Assembly: GCA_947561585.1 (NCBI GenBank)
Contig: CANNZV010000504.1
Span: 298,445 to 362,444, forward strand
Origin: Caprella mutica
Lineage: Eukaryota; Arthropoda; Malacostraca; Amphipoda; Caprellidae
DNA length: 64,000 nucleotides
Direction: 5' to 3'
The number at the start of each line of letters is the position of its first letter. Positions within the stretch are counted from its first letter, which is position 1. This document shows, piece by piece, positions 36,696-46,434 of the stretch. The translations under genes were made by a program, and so were the position numbers. The notes beneath the pieces are model-generated. The model did not search any database. It was not told where the DNA came from and was given only the letters and a program-made list of their open reading frames with translations.

Positions 36696-38169
36696 CTAGG
36701 CACAAATGTCCAGTTCGGCGATATAGAATCTGCCCTGTTTTTCACAATCAGCTGCGGTGTCACCACTTGAAAAAGACATGTTCTCCATCTTAGCTGGTTC
36801 CTTCACTAGGTTGGAAGATGGACCAGGGAAAGCTTTGACTAAATTGAAAGCTGGAATCGGGCGGAAAGATTCCCTTCTACCAAAGTTGATCTGAGAGCAT
36901 ATTCCTAGAGAAGGACTGAACATTGTGCCTGGTGGACAATCATCTTCACTCTGAGGACTGTTAGCAAAGCTTTCTATTTCCCAAGAGGGATTTTCAGCGA
37001 TAAGACTGTCGGAAACTAGTTGAGGCACTTGAGGGGCTCTTGCTGGCAAACACATGTCCACACTAGGAGAGTACATGAATCCACTACCGCATCTCTTCTG
37101 CCTCATCAAACCTATTGGGTTGTAGCCCGAGGAGAGAGAAATATAATATTAGTCACTGAATGTTAGTCACTGAATATTAGTCATTGAATGTTAGTCACTG
37201 AATGTTAGTCACTGAATGTTAGTTGCTGATTATTAGTCACTGAATGTTAGTCACTGAATGTTAGTCACTGATTATTAGTCACTGAATGTTAGTCACTGAA
37301 TGTTAGTCACTGATTATTAGTCACTGAATGTTAGTCACTGAATGTTGGTCACAGAATATTAGTCACTGAATATTAGTCACTGAATGTTTGTCACTGAATA
37401 TTAGTTACTGAATATTAGTCACTGAATATTAGTCACTGAAAATTAGTCACTGAATATTAGTCACTGATTGTTTGTTACTGAATGTTAGTCACTGAACATT
37501 AGTCACTGAATATTAGTCACTGAATGTTAGTCACAGAATATTAGTCACTGAATGTTAATTACTGAATATTAGTCACTTAATGTTAGTCAATGAATATTAG
37601 TCACTGAATGTTAGTGACTGAATGTTAGTCACTGAAAATTAGTCACCGAATACTAGTCACTGAATGTTTGTTACTGAATGTTAGTCACTGAATATTAGTC
37701 AATGAATATTAGTCACTGAATGTTAGTCACTGAATGTTAGTCATTGAATGTTAGTCACTGAATGTTAGTCACTGAATGTTAGTCACTGAATATTAGTCAA
37801 TGAATATTAGTCACTGAATGTTAGTCACTGAATGTTAGTCATTGAATGTTAGTCACTGAATGTTAGTCACTGAATGTTAGAGACTGAAGTATTAGTAATT
37901 CAATAATAATTTTCATTGACTGGTAATTATTATTTCAAATATTATCAAAAATATTTCATCATTTTAAGGTGAAAATTTTCGAATATTTTAAATGTAACAC
38001 AACTGTTTTAATTTAAAATTATGTTTAATCGCATAAATAAAGAAAATGAAGTTTATAACTTCTTAGCCTATCACACTAGACACTCACCGTGCAGTCGAGG
38101 TAAAGGTGAAGCTGCTGTCTCATACACAATGAGGAGTAAAACAGCGAGACAAGTGTTAAAGGCCTTCAT
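36696..38169 (-). CDS. Family copy 3: secreted three-repeat cysteine protein
   Basis: Minus strand: exon 1 is 38169-38088, the intron 38087-37112 (976 nt, GTGAGT donor, AATAG acceptor), and exon 2 is 37111-36696. The product is 165 residues. The signal peptide has Cys at residue 7. Then follow RQKR at 31-34, cysteine pairs 35/48, 86/99 and 150/164, GRR at 105-107 and a possible N-glycosylation site at 138. The exon 2 product equals that of copy 1; the exons differ at about four synonymous positions, while the introns share only the minisatellite unit. Promoter and leader are intact, with TATA about 77 bases before the start. It lies at the end of the left arm of the inverted duplication, opposite copy 5. 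Function is as inferred for copy 1: extracellular, with CBM14-like half-motifs and no assigned biochemical role. Confidence 0.87.
37147..37890. repeat. Intronic 14-bp minisatellite of copy 3
   Basis: About 53 units of GTTAGTCACTGAAT/ATTAGTCACTGAAT, the longest of the five arrays. Near 37690-37860 a block of several units is repeated, so expansion also occurred by multi-unit duplication. Confidence 0.95.
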
Positions 38170-38380
38170 GTTGCTCTGGTTATTAGAGGGGTGTTATCGC
38201 TATGAAAGGCAGACTGCTATTGATGGTCAAATCACTCTCAGTCTGCTTATATAGCCACCATCTGTCAGTCGAGGTCACATCCTTACAGTTTGGTTGTTGA
38301 CACCAGTTATCAACTGGGGTTATGTGGAGCTAAACACAGAAACCAGGTTTGTAAATGTGGCCAAATGACATTTCTACTTA
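38170..38380 (-). promoter_or_regulatory. Promoter and 5'UTR of copy 3
   Basis: Minus-strand TATATAAG lies at 38253-38246. The conserved block with CCAGTTGATAACTGG and an AAACCTGGTTT box lies upstream. TCCACGTAACC is altered to TCCACATAACC. Confidence 0.8.
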
Positions 38381-38385
38381 AAATC

Positions 38386-38740
38386 AATATGGTGTAGAAT
38401 GTAGATTTTAGTTACAATAGCTTACAATCCTTTCCATTTTGCCTCTTTTCTCTCGTTTTGATGTTTCTAATTTTGACGTCAAAAACTATTCTTTCATTCC
38501 CGAATTCCTGAACGCTCGTACGAAGTCCTCAGGAGTTGATCAATGGTGTTGATCAACCCATATTAATCAATGAGTTGATTAATATGGTGTAGATATTAGT
38601 TACAATAATTTAGAATCACTTCCTTTCTTGGCCTTTTTTCTCTTATTTTCATGTTCCTAATCTTTACGATACAAACTGGCTCCTCATTCCCTAATTCCTG
38701 AAGAGTCGTACGAATTTCTCAGGAATTTAATTCAAATTTC
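38386..38740. repeat. Direct duplication of the upstream spacer
   Basis: About 38386-38550 and 38580-38735 are diverged direct copies: each starts AATATGGTGTAGA and ends near TCGTACGAA..CTCAGGA. Both resemble the segment upstream of copies 1, 4 and 5. Confidence 0.7.
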
Positions 38741-39101
38741 ATCTCTCAGACTGGAAGGAGTCGCGAGAAAAACTAAAAGAAACAAAAAGAATATTAATTT
38801 TCATATATATTGGTATGATATCTGATAAATAAAATAAATGAGATTTGATATTTAATAATCTATAATCAAATTGGAGTTATTGATATTACAGTTATTGGAT
38901 ATCAGTCTCTATTTTAAGATTTAAATTATAGCTTAAATTCTTTTTCCTTTTATTGGGTAATGAATTAGTATTGGTTTAGATAAAAAAATTTATTGAAAAA
39001 AATATTTTCTGGTAGCTTTGAATATTATACAATATGGGAGTTTTGTAAAAAAAGTCTCGAAAATCTCTCGAAAGTAAAGTTTTATCGAATCATCATAGAG
39101 G

Positions 39102-39514
39102 AAAAGGTTACTGGTACTCCAGAATCTAGTGTTTTGACGATCTGGATGTGGTCTGAGGTGGAACTACTTTTCGTCTGAAAATATGATCTTCAGATGCTGA
39201 AATTTGAGTTTTTCAGTGAGTTCTTGGCATCTGTGTAACTTATACGGTTTATTTACGCTGCAAATCATGCTTTATGGTCTTCTGAGTTGTATAATAGGCA
39301 TAATAGAATGTTCGTGCCAGTTGAAGCATTTAAGTTTGCGGGTTTTGGTCCATATATTGCTGGTTAGCGCTTGTGTTGTTTGATGAGGCTTCTGTCATCC
39401 TGTACTCAAAGTGTTTCCTTTTATTCTATTTCTTCCAAACGCTTCTAATACCCTGGTAAAGTGATGCAATTGGTAGTAAACTACTTGTCTTGCTGTTATT
39501 CCATACTTCAATAG
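39102..39514 (-). pseudogene. Tc1/IS630-like transposase fossil
   Basis: One minus-strand frame reads from about 39508 down with a few stops. It includes KYGITARQVVYYQL near the top and IIFSDEK-stop-FHLRPHPDR near 39140, the latter being the first catalytic block (SDEKxF) of Tc1/mariner transposases. The frame continues in phase beyond the inserted element: 40218-40262 reads LIAVVRLTFLL before KYGIT. The ORF was therefore split by the element at 39515-40208. Confidence 0.75.
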
Positions 39515-40208
39515 GTTTCTATGTCTTTTTTGGGTCGTGGTCATTTGGCTCGTGGTCAATAGGGTTGCGATCATTTGGGTCCGTGTTTATAAAAAGTATG
39601 ATAAAGTATAATAGTTAATTTAGCTTAAGTATAATTGAATGCTTTCTCAGTATTTAGGTTGATTAATAAAATATTTTAATATACAATTAAATTTTAATAT
39701 ATATAAAAAACAATTGATGCCATTGTTTCCTGCTCAAATTTAGAATGTCCATTGATTATTGTTGAATAATTTACCAAGAACCAACAATAACATCAAAGCT
39801 TATCATAACGCATCGTAACCCATCTTGCTTGCATTGAAAAAAGAAGAAAGTCTATAGGCTGCCACAAAGAAAATGCTGGTCGAATGCGGTGAGCCATTTC
39901 ATGGGAAAAAGATTTACAGAAAACAAAACTTCAAAATATTGTTAAACGGTACAACTCAGACGATAAATTATTGTTTTTTAAAAAAACATTGCCAACAATA
40001 TGCGGTATTACTTTTTTCTATACTATGAACTAATTTAAACCTTCGTTTTTAAAGCTTATTTTTCCCTGTTAGACGAAAGTAAACCTTTGTTGTAAAATTT
40101 TCATTACATACATAAGCTAAATTAACTATGCATGTTTATTATACTTTTTATGAACACGGACACAAATGACTGCGACCCAAATGACCACGACCCGGTTGAC
40201 CGGACACC
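39515..40208. mobile_element. Private-word element E3, GGTCGTGGTCATTTG type
   Basis: A 694-bp element with a 9-bp duplication CTTCAATAG at 39506-39514 and 40209-40217, both exact. The left end is GTTTCTATG. The right end read inward is GGTGTCCGG. Terminal clusters carry GGTCGTGGTCATTTGG words. Inside these lies a further inverted pair, GTCCGTGTTTATAAAAAGTA against TACTTTTTATGAACACGGAC. It is inserted in a decayed Tc1-like transposase gene. Confidence 0.9.
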
Positions 40209-40217
40209 CTTCAATAG

Positions 40218-41161
40218 AAATGTAAGTCTTACTACTGCTATCAATTCTTTGCTTCCATTTTCCAGTACAATGAAATATTTTGGTGCTCAGAAAACATTTT
40301 AGTTAGGGGAACTTTTAGCTCCAAAAATATTTGGTTAATATATATAAAACTCCTGTATTATAGCATATAGAAAATATTTTTTATATTTGCAAGCTATCTC
40401 ATGGTTAATAGAATAGTTTCTTTATCAATCACCCTGCATTGTCTGAAAACGCTGAATTTACCCTATTTATACAATAATTATATTTTGATTCTACTAACCA
40501 AATGAAATTCAATTAAATATCATTTAAAATTCTCATCAGGTAATTTTCGTGGATAATAGGCGACAGGTAATTGAATTACTATCCTATTTCTCTAGCTGGT
40601 ATTAAGATTTTACAAAAACAGGTTGCAAACATAAACAAAACTGTAATGGAAACCCTGCTTCCAGAGCTGATGCAGTGATGGCAATATGACTTTACTGGTT
40701 AGCCAACCAATCAGATAGAAATGTGGAGCCCAGTTTTGAGTTAGTGGAGCTCTAACACGGCTTCCATCCTACCTTACCGCCACCCAAGCACTCGCCGAGA
40801 TGTTACACCACAACTGTGATATAACAATTAGAAAACACCCTCGGCAATACAGAAAATGCACTGGAGGTTTAGAAGGTAAAAAAACACAATCATAAGCTTC
40901 GGTTTGCTTGCAATAATAGGGCAATTAAAGCTGATTTGGCCAACGCCAGTACATCAAGTACTCTAAACTACCTAATTTAGCGTAGGTAAGTGGCAAAACT
41001 TCTTTTATTAGTAAATCAAGACAATCAAGATCGCACGTAAAGAAGGACACATGCCATCACGTACCAATCTTGCAGATGCTTATGTGGCACATTCTTCCAT
41101 GTTTCAACAATGTCAGTAGGTGAAAACCTATTCTCAATATAAATACATCCCCTCTAACTCC
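40218..41161. other. No gene seen apart from the transposase fragment at the left edge
   Basis: The first 45 or so bases continue the transposase fossil on the minus strand. The rest, including a less AT-rich part at 40640-40860, shows no convincing frame or terminal repeat. Confidence 0.5.
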
Positions 41162-41165
41162 TTAA

Positions 41166-41765
41166 AGGTCCCCTCCAAGAAAATATTTTTATTGCTTTAT
41201 ATAACGAGGCTAATGTTCCTTATCATTTTGCTGCAAACTGCATCGAATTTGGTAGCATATTTTTAATTTTATATGCTTTTAAAGATTTTAAAAATCAAAA
41301 CTCTACAAAACCTATTTTACTTCCGACTTACTAATTTAAGAAATTTTCAGCCTGAAGAAAAAGAATGTACACCATTTGTTTTGATTGTCAACAAGGTATT
41401 AGGTTTAACAAATCCATTTAATATTCGTGTATAGGTATAAAATTGAATGAACTTATAATAGAAACGTTTATATACTTTAGGAAACAATTAATATCTAAAA
41501 TAATTTGAAGAAAGGCCGAAAACGCATGGTTTGTTTGTAAAATTCAAATTTGTAATCAAAACAAATAGTGTACAATCTTCTTCTTGAGCATCAGATTAGT
41601 GATTCGCTCAATTGTTGCTCACAGAGTATTAAAAAACTTTAAAAATAAATTATAAAATATATACTGAACCAAAATGTATGTAGTTTGCAGAATAGAGATC
41701 GTAGACCTTAGTTCTATAATATTATGTAATAAACTCATTTGTTTCCCGGAGCCTGGAGAGGACCT
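41166..41765. mobile_element. TTAA-target MITE, inverted relative to 10947-11527
   Basis: It is flanked by TTAA at 41162-41165 and 41766-41769. Ends are AGGTCCCCTCC and GGAGAGGACCT. The right 60 bases match the complement of the left end of 10947-11527 closely (for example GGAGCCTGGAGAG and AGACCTTAGTTCTATAATAT). No ORF. Confidence 0.9.
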
Positions 41766-41780
41766 TTAATGTAAATGAAG

Positions 41781-42010
41781 TTATATGACACTGTAAGCCA
41801 AAAACTCAGGTTTATGAAAAATCTTTCTCAATCCTCTTGGTTTCTCCGTGGGAGCCCTGTCAGCTCCACCAACTTCTTCAGTTTGACCAAAGTATGAGTC
41901 ATCAAATTCAGTAAGAGGCTGTTCCTGCTCAACTGAGTCAGTCTCTGGCTCAATCACAGGGTACACCTGATCAACTGGGAAATTAGGTGTCAATATGGGT
42001 AACAGGACAA
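41781..42010 (-). pseudogene. Unrecognised coding-like terminal fragment
   Basis: The minus strand has an open frame ending in a stop at 41781, with a strongly protein-like acidic stretch (VYPVIEPETDSVEQEQPL, then EKPRGLRKIFHKPEFL). A possible 3' splice site, TTGATCAG, precedes VYPVI near 41970, so this may be a captured or duplicated last exon. Upstream the frame runs into the CCCCCCGG word cluster, which is unlikely to be coding. I do not recognise the family. It lies just outside the TTAA MITE. Confidence 0.45.
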
Positions 42011-42092
42011 TAACCCCCCGTGCAAAAAAAAAACCCGCGGTCAAAAACCCCCCTTGCAATATACCCCCCGGACAAAAAACCCCCGTATAATA
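41990..42092. repeat. Degenerate ACAAAAAACCCCC-word cluster
   Basis: Repeated CCCCCCGGACAAAAAACCCC-like words over 100 bases, in the style of the element-terminal clusters. No partner cluster is found. Confidence 0.6.
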
Positions 42093-42099
42093 ATGACAC

Positions 42100-43447
42100 A
42101 AACGGCTGAGTCTTAATTAGATTGTTAAGGTAGACTCGTAGAGTATACAGAAGCTAATGATAGTGGAAGGGGTGACCTCCCTAGACGTGGGTGGTCTCTA
42201 ATTACTGCCCAACTGACTAACTCCGACTGAGTACTAACAACAGAACACTTTGTCTTATATTTCCATGTTTTATATACTTCTAAGCATCCTAACCGGAACT
42301 CACAAATGAACTAAGACCTAGTCACACAACTAATATATTTGTGCAAGCAGAAATCACTAAAATTCTAAAACGATATAAGGTGTAATTTACTTAGTACATT
42401 TAACATAGAAGAAGATTCCTTTATTATCAATAGAGTATCTAAGCTCACCTCTAAGCACCATTGAATTTTTTTTACCCAGTGAGAAAGATAGATATGACTA
42501 CAGTAAGGGCTCGAGCATCGTCAAGCCCTCCCACTTCTTTCAATTCGAGACCAAACAATGAAAATGGAATTTTGAACTAAAATATCATCGATATGAATTG
42601 TCTTTGGCACGATCAATCTGATTGTCCATAGAAGAAATTTCATCAAAGGTTGACTCAAAATTTGAGTTTTCAGTTTTCCCCAAAACCGGGTCAAAAATGT
42701 GAGTCAATTTGACTCATCCTATATTGACTCCTAATTCATAGTCTGATTGACTCAAGTAAAGTCAATCAATAAAAAAAACTCCAATATTGGAGTTTTGCTG
42801 CCTTGTCTCAAGCAAGGAGTCAGGTTGACTCGCAATTTTTTCTCAGTGTAGCAAAATCTATTGTGTTTTTTTTCGATCTACCTAAAGTTAATCACTTATT
42901 TGGAGTATTATTGTTTTTATTTAATAAGTTACACAATTATCAAAGGAAAATATGGAAGAAAAGGAAAACTGTCCCAATAATTATTGGTGGTAATACGAAA
43001 CTAAATCTAACATTTAGAGAAAATACTGTAAAATCTCGAATATCTTTCATGGATTTGATAATTAAACACAATGCAGCTGTGGAAATTTATAATGTAGGTA
43101 ATGTTAAGATGAATGTAACAATCATTATCATTTTAAATTACTAATAATAATTAGGTCTCGGAATCACAAACTTGCATGCTCAAATTATTATTTAAATTGT
43201 TAATGCATAAAATTAATAGACTGTAAAATTAACTCAAAGCTTTATAGGTAATAGAGAAATTATTTTTGATTGAAAAGACGATAGGAGAAAACGAGCAGAA
43301 AGATGAAAAGTACAGATAACAGACATACGCTTATGCTTATGCAACAATGCTATAAAAAAACATTCATAACTATTAGTAAGTATTTGAATATTTATATCTA
43401 TAAACACTTTAATCATGTGACAATATGGAATGAGAAATAGGTATAGT
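42100..43447. other. 3' flank of copy 4 and unassigned sequence
   Basis: Bases 42930-43440 parallel the 3' flanks of copies 1 and 3. The remainder, including a TTGACTC-rich stretch at 42650-42830, shows no gene. Confidence 0.5.
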
Positions 43448-44299
43448 CTAGGCACAAATGTCCAGTTCGGCGATGTAGAATCTGCCCTGTTTTTCACAAT
43501 CAGCTGCGGTGTCACCACTTGAAAAAGACATGTTCTCCATCTTAGCTGCTTCCTTCACTAGGTTTGAAGATGGACCAGGGAAAGCTTTGACTAAATTGAA
43601 AGCTGGAATCGGGCGGAAAGATTCCCTTCTACCAAAGTTGATCTGAGAGCATATTCCTAGAGAAGGACTGAACATTGTGCCTGGTGGACAATCATCTTCA
43701 CTCTGAGGACTGTTAGCAAAGCTTTCTATTTCCCAAGAGGGATTTTCAGCGATAAGACTATCGGAAACTAGTTGAGGCACTTGAGGGGCTCTTGCTGTCA
43801 AACACATGTCCACACTAGGAGAGTACATGAATCCACTACCGCATCTCTTCTGCCTCATCAAACCTATTGGGTTGTAGCCCGAGGAGAGAAAAATATAATA
43901 TTAGTCACTGAATGTTAGTCACTGGATGTTAGTCACTGAATTTTAGTGACTGAATGTTAGTCACAAAATTTAAGTCACTGAATATTAGGATATTTAATAT
44001 TTCATATAATATAAAAATTATTAAATTAATTCAATTGAATTTAATATTTCATTGAATAATATCTAATATAAAAAAATTACGAAAATATATCTATATCAAT
44101 TATTATTCCAAAATTGCATTGAATATTGAATCAATTTTTTCAATATTATTATGTTCACCTTAAGTAATTGAAAATAAGATACTGTTTGTTCCCAATTTTT
44201 AGCCTATCACACTAGACACTCACCGTGCAGTCGGGGTAAAGCTGCTGTCTCATACACAATGAGGAGTAAAACAGCGAGACAAGTGTTAAAGGCCTTCAT
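43448..44299 (-). CDS. Family copy 4: secreted cysteine protein, displaced promoter
   Basis: Minus strand: exon 1 is 44299-44224 (76 nt), the intron 44223-43864 (360 nt, shortest of the family), and exon 2 is 43863-43448. A 6-base in-frame deletion after the signal peptide turns AASPLPRLH into AALPRLH, giving 163 residues. Exon 2 has Thr for Pro after the second cysteine (CLTARAP) and EAAK for EPAK. The RQKR site, GRR and all six motif cysteines are kept. The reading frame is intact, but only about 24 bases of native leader remain upstream before a 1.84-kb LTR-element fragment. The TATA box and promoter block lie beyond it at 46165-46345. Expression is therefore doubtful unless the insert is spliced or supplies a promoter; AACCAG just before the start codon could act as an acceptor (inference). 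Confidence 0.8.
43898..43988. repeat. Intronic 14-bp minisatellite of copy 4
   Basis: About six units of GTTAGTCACTGAAT with variants, the shortest array of the family. Confidence 0.9.
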
Positions 44300-44323
44300 G
44301 TTGCTCTGGTTATTAGAGAGGTG

Positions 44324-46164
44324 AGTTGGGGGGTGATTTGGGTGTTTTGGGTTGTTTAGTTTTCTGTACTCTGGGTTTAGTTCGTCTTCCAGATCTAAGT
44401 TCTACAGCCTCCTCGTTAATTGCTTCGTCTTCTGAGGTTGGCATGTGTTTCCTATCCTAATGAAGTGTTATTATGTACTTAATCAAGTGTAATGCACGTG
44501 TAATCACTTATTATGAAAAAAGAAGAAGAAAAAATAATAGACTATCCAATTAAAAAAATTAATCCATCAACCATTTAAAATAATATATAATAAATATATA
44601 ATAATAATAAATAATAATCAATGAAATATAATTTAATATAGAGCAATATTTGTTAAATCAATAAATATAAAAATATTTATACTATCTTTCAATTAATAAC
44701 GACACACAACAAAGCTAAAAGAAATGCATGCACTATAATTATAATTGCTGCAGTAATGATTAATTACCTTCTGCTTATTCATCAACACAATTCTTGACTA
44801 AGACAGAACAGATTATTTCACCACTGACTAAGAACTAACACATAGATCTTCCCCCGATCGCTTCAGAAATGAGACTGAATGATAAGATGACATATAGTGA
44901 TAAAAATATTTATACTATCTGATATACTCAACTTTCAGTTCCATGTACAGTGGGTCCCGCTTATCAGGTTTTGTCATTGATTTTTGCTCTGATGTTAACT
45001 GTTGATGTTAACTGATTGTTCACTGAGCGCTGTGCACTGTATTTTATGCACTGTATGTTAACTGAACGTTCACTGAATGTTAAAACTTCATTGAATATTG
45101 AATGATCACTGAATGTTGAATGATCACTGAATGTTGAATGATCACTGAATGTTAAATGATCACTGAATGTTGCAGTTTGAATAAATACTTTTCAGATGTA
45201 GTATTTAAACAAATTAGACTCTCAATTTCTGGTTGATTTACGGCTTTTTTGCATGTTGTTTATAATCGAATGTTTTCCATCACCATTCGTCAACGTGCAT
45301 CGCTTAACCCTTTCGCTTCCTCCCTCCGTGTTTTTCCAGTTTCTTCCAGAATTTTCCAGAATTTTCCAGAATTTCCAGAATTTTATTTTTTTTCAGACTG
45401 GTCAGTCTTGTTGATTGTCTCTGCTCATTCAAATTTCAAATTAGGCCATCTGTACTCTCCTTATCCTTCCGATAATTTTCGAGATGCCTTTTGCTTGACC
45501 TTGAGTTGAATTATCTTTATATTTTATCACAAAAACTGAACACCTTAATTGGATCGCACCTTCATATAGGGTCGCAAAACCCGGTCTTGCTGTAATCAAA
45601 TACTCTCCAATCAGATGGTTAACTTAGTTTTTGGTAAATTACAAAGCTTTCAATCTTTTACTTCAGTAATTGAATTTCCGCACATTAAATTCGAATTACT
45701 TAATCACGCACCATACTGGCCACCAATGTGACGTACTTAGTTTGCTTCACTATAACGTCTCAGTGTATGGGTTCTTAAGTGATTAGGATCTTACTTTGTG
45801 GTCTTTTCAGATTCCTTTCTCTTTATAAATCTCTTTCTACTAAATACTCATGGTACCATGCCCTAGAACCAACTTGCCACTATGGTTCCGACCTCAGGCC
45901 TCTGGTCCAAGCTTAACTGTATTTAAGGGTAATAATGGTAAGGTAATTACACTTAGAGATTATATTCATTGGTCAAGCACAGGTTACAAATAATATCTCC
46001 ACTAGAACGCTCGCAAGTTAAGGTCTCAAATAACTACGAACAGGAGAATAGGTGTGTAGCTCACGAGAGCAAATCGGTAACTGATTTGACTGTCGCTTAC
46101 TTACAATCATATAGGTTAGTGATGATAGTAATGCATACACAATTGCTGTGTTTGCTTTACTACA
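44324..46164 (-). mobile_element. 5' part of an LTR retrotransposon in copy 4 leader
   Basis: The 1841-bp insertion lies between GAGAGGTG and TTATCGC, contiguous in other copies. Read on the minus strand, 46164-45727 starts TGTAG and ends CACA like a long terminal repeat. It is followed by TTGGTGGCCAGTATGG, whose complement ends in CCA and so suits a tRNA primer-binding site (tRNA not identified). A leader and a coding-like start at 44445 (MPTSEDEAINEEAVELRSG) follow. The element stops at 44324 without pol or a second LTR, and I see no clear target duplication, so it is 3'-truncated. Gypsy or BEL affiliation is not determined. Confidence 0.65.
45085..45175. repeat. 18-bp tandem repeat inside the LTR element
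   Basis: Four to five units of GATCACTGAATGTTGAAT. It shares CACTGAATGTT with the intronic minisatellite of the host gene family. Confidence 0.8.
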
Positions 46165-46345
46165 TTATCGCTATGAAAGGCAGACTGCTATTGATGGTCA
46201 AATCACTCTCAGTCTGCTTATATAGCCAAAATCTGTCAGTCGAGGTCACGTCCTTACAGTTTGGTTGTTAACACCAGTTATCAATTGGGGTTACGTGGAG
46301 CAAAACACAAAAACCAGGTTTGTAAATGTGGCCAAATGAGGTAAT
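46165..46345 (-). promoter_or_regulatory. Displaced promoter of copy 4
   Basis: Minus-strand TATATAAG is at 46224-46217, with the downstream leader piece up to 46165. The upstream block is conserved (CCACGTAACC; AAACCTGGTTT altered to AAACCTGGTTTTT). It lies about 1.9 kb from the copy 4 start codon because of the LTR fragment. Confidence 0.8.
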
Positions 46346-46434
46346 TGACCCTTTCTTTAAAATCAATATGGTGTAGATATTAGTTACATGAATTTACTAT
46401 CCATTCCATGCATTCTTTGCCTCTTTTCTCTCGG

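Noticed and set aside
41162..41769. Assigning the TTAA MITEs to a named piggyBac family
   Set aside because: Target site and terminal pairs fit, but no transposase or family consensus is available, so only the general type is stated.
45727..46164. Naming the LTR element as Gypsy or BEL
   Set aside because: Only LTR, leader and a short gag-like start are present; the tRNA primer could not be identified.
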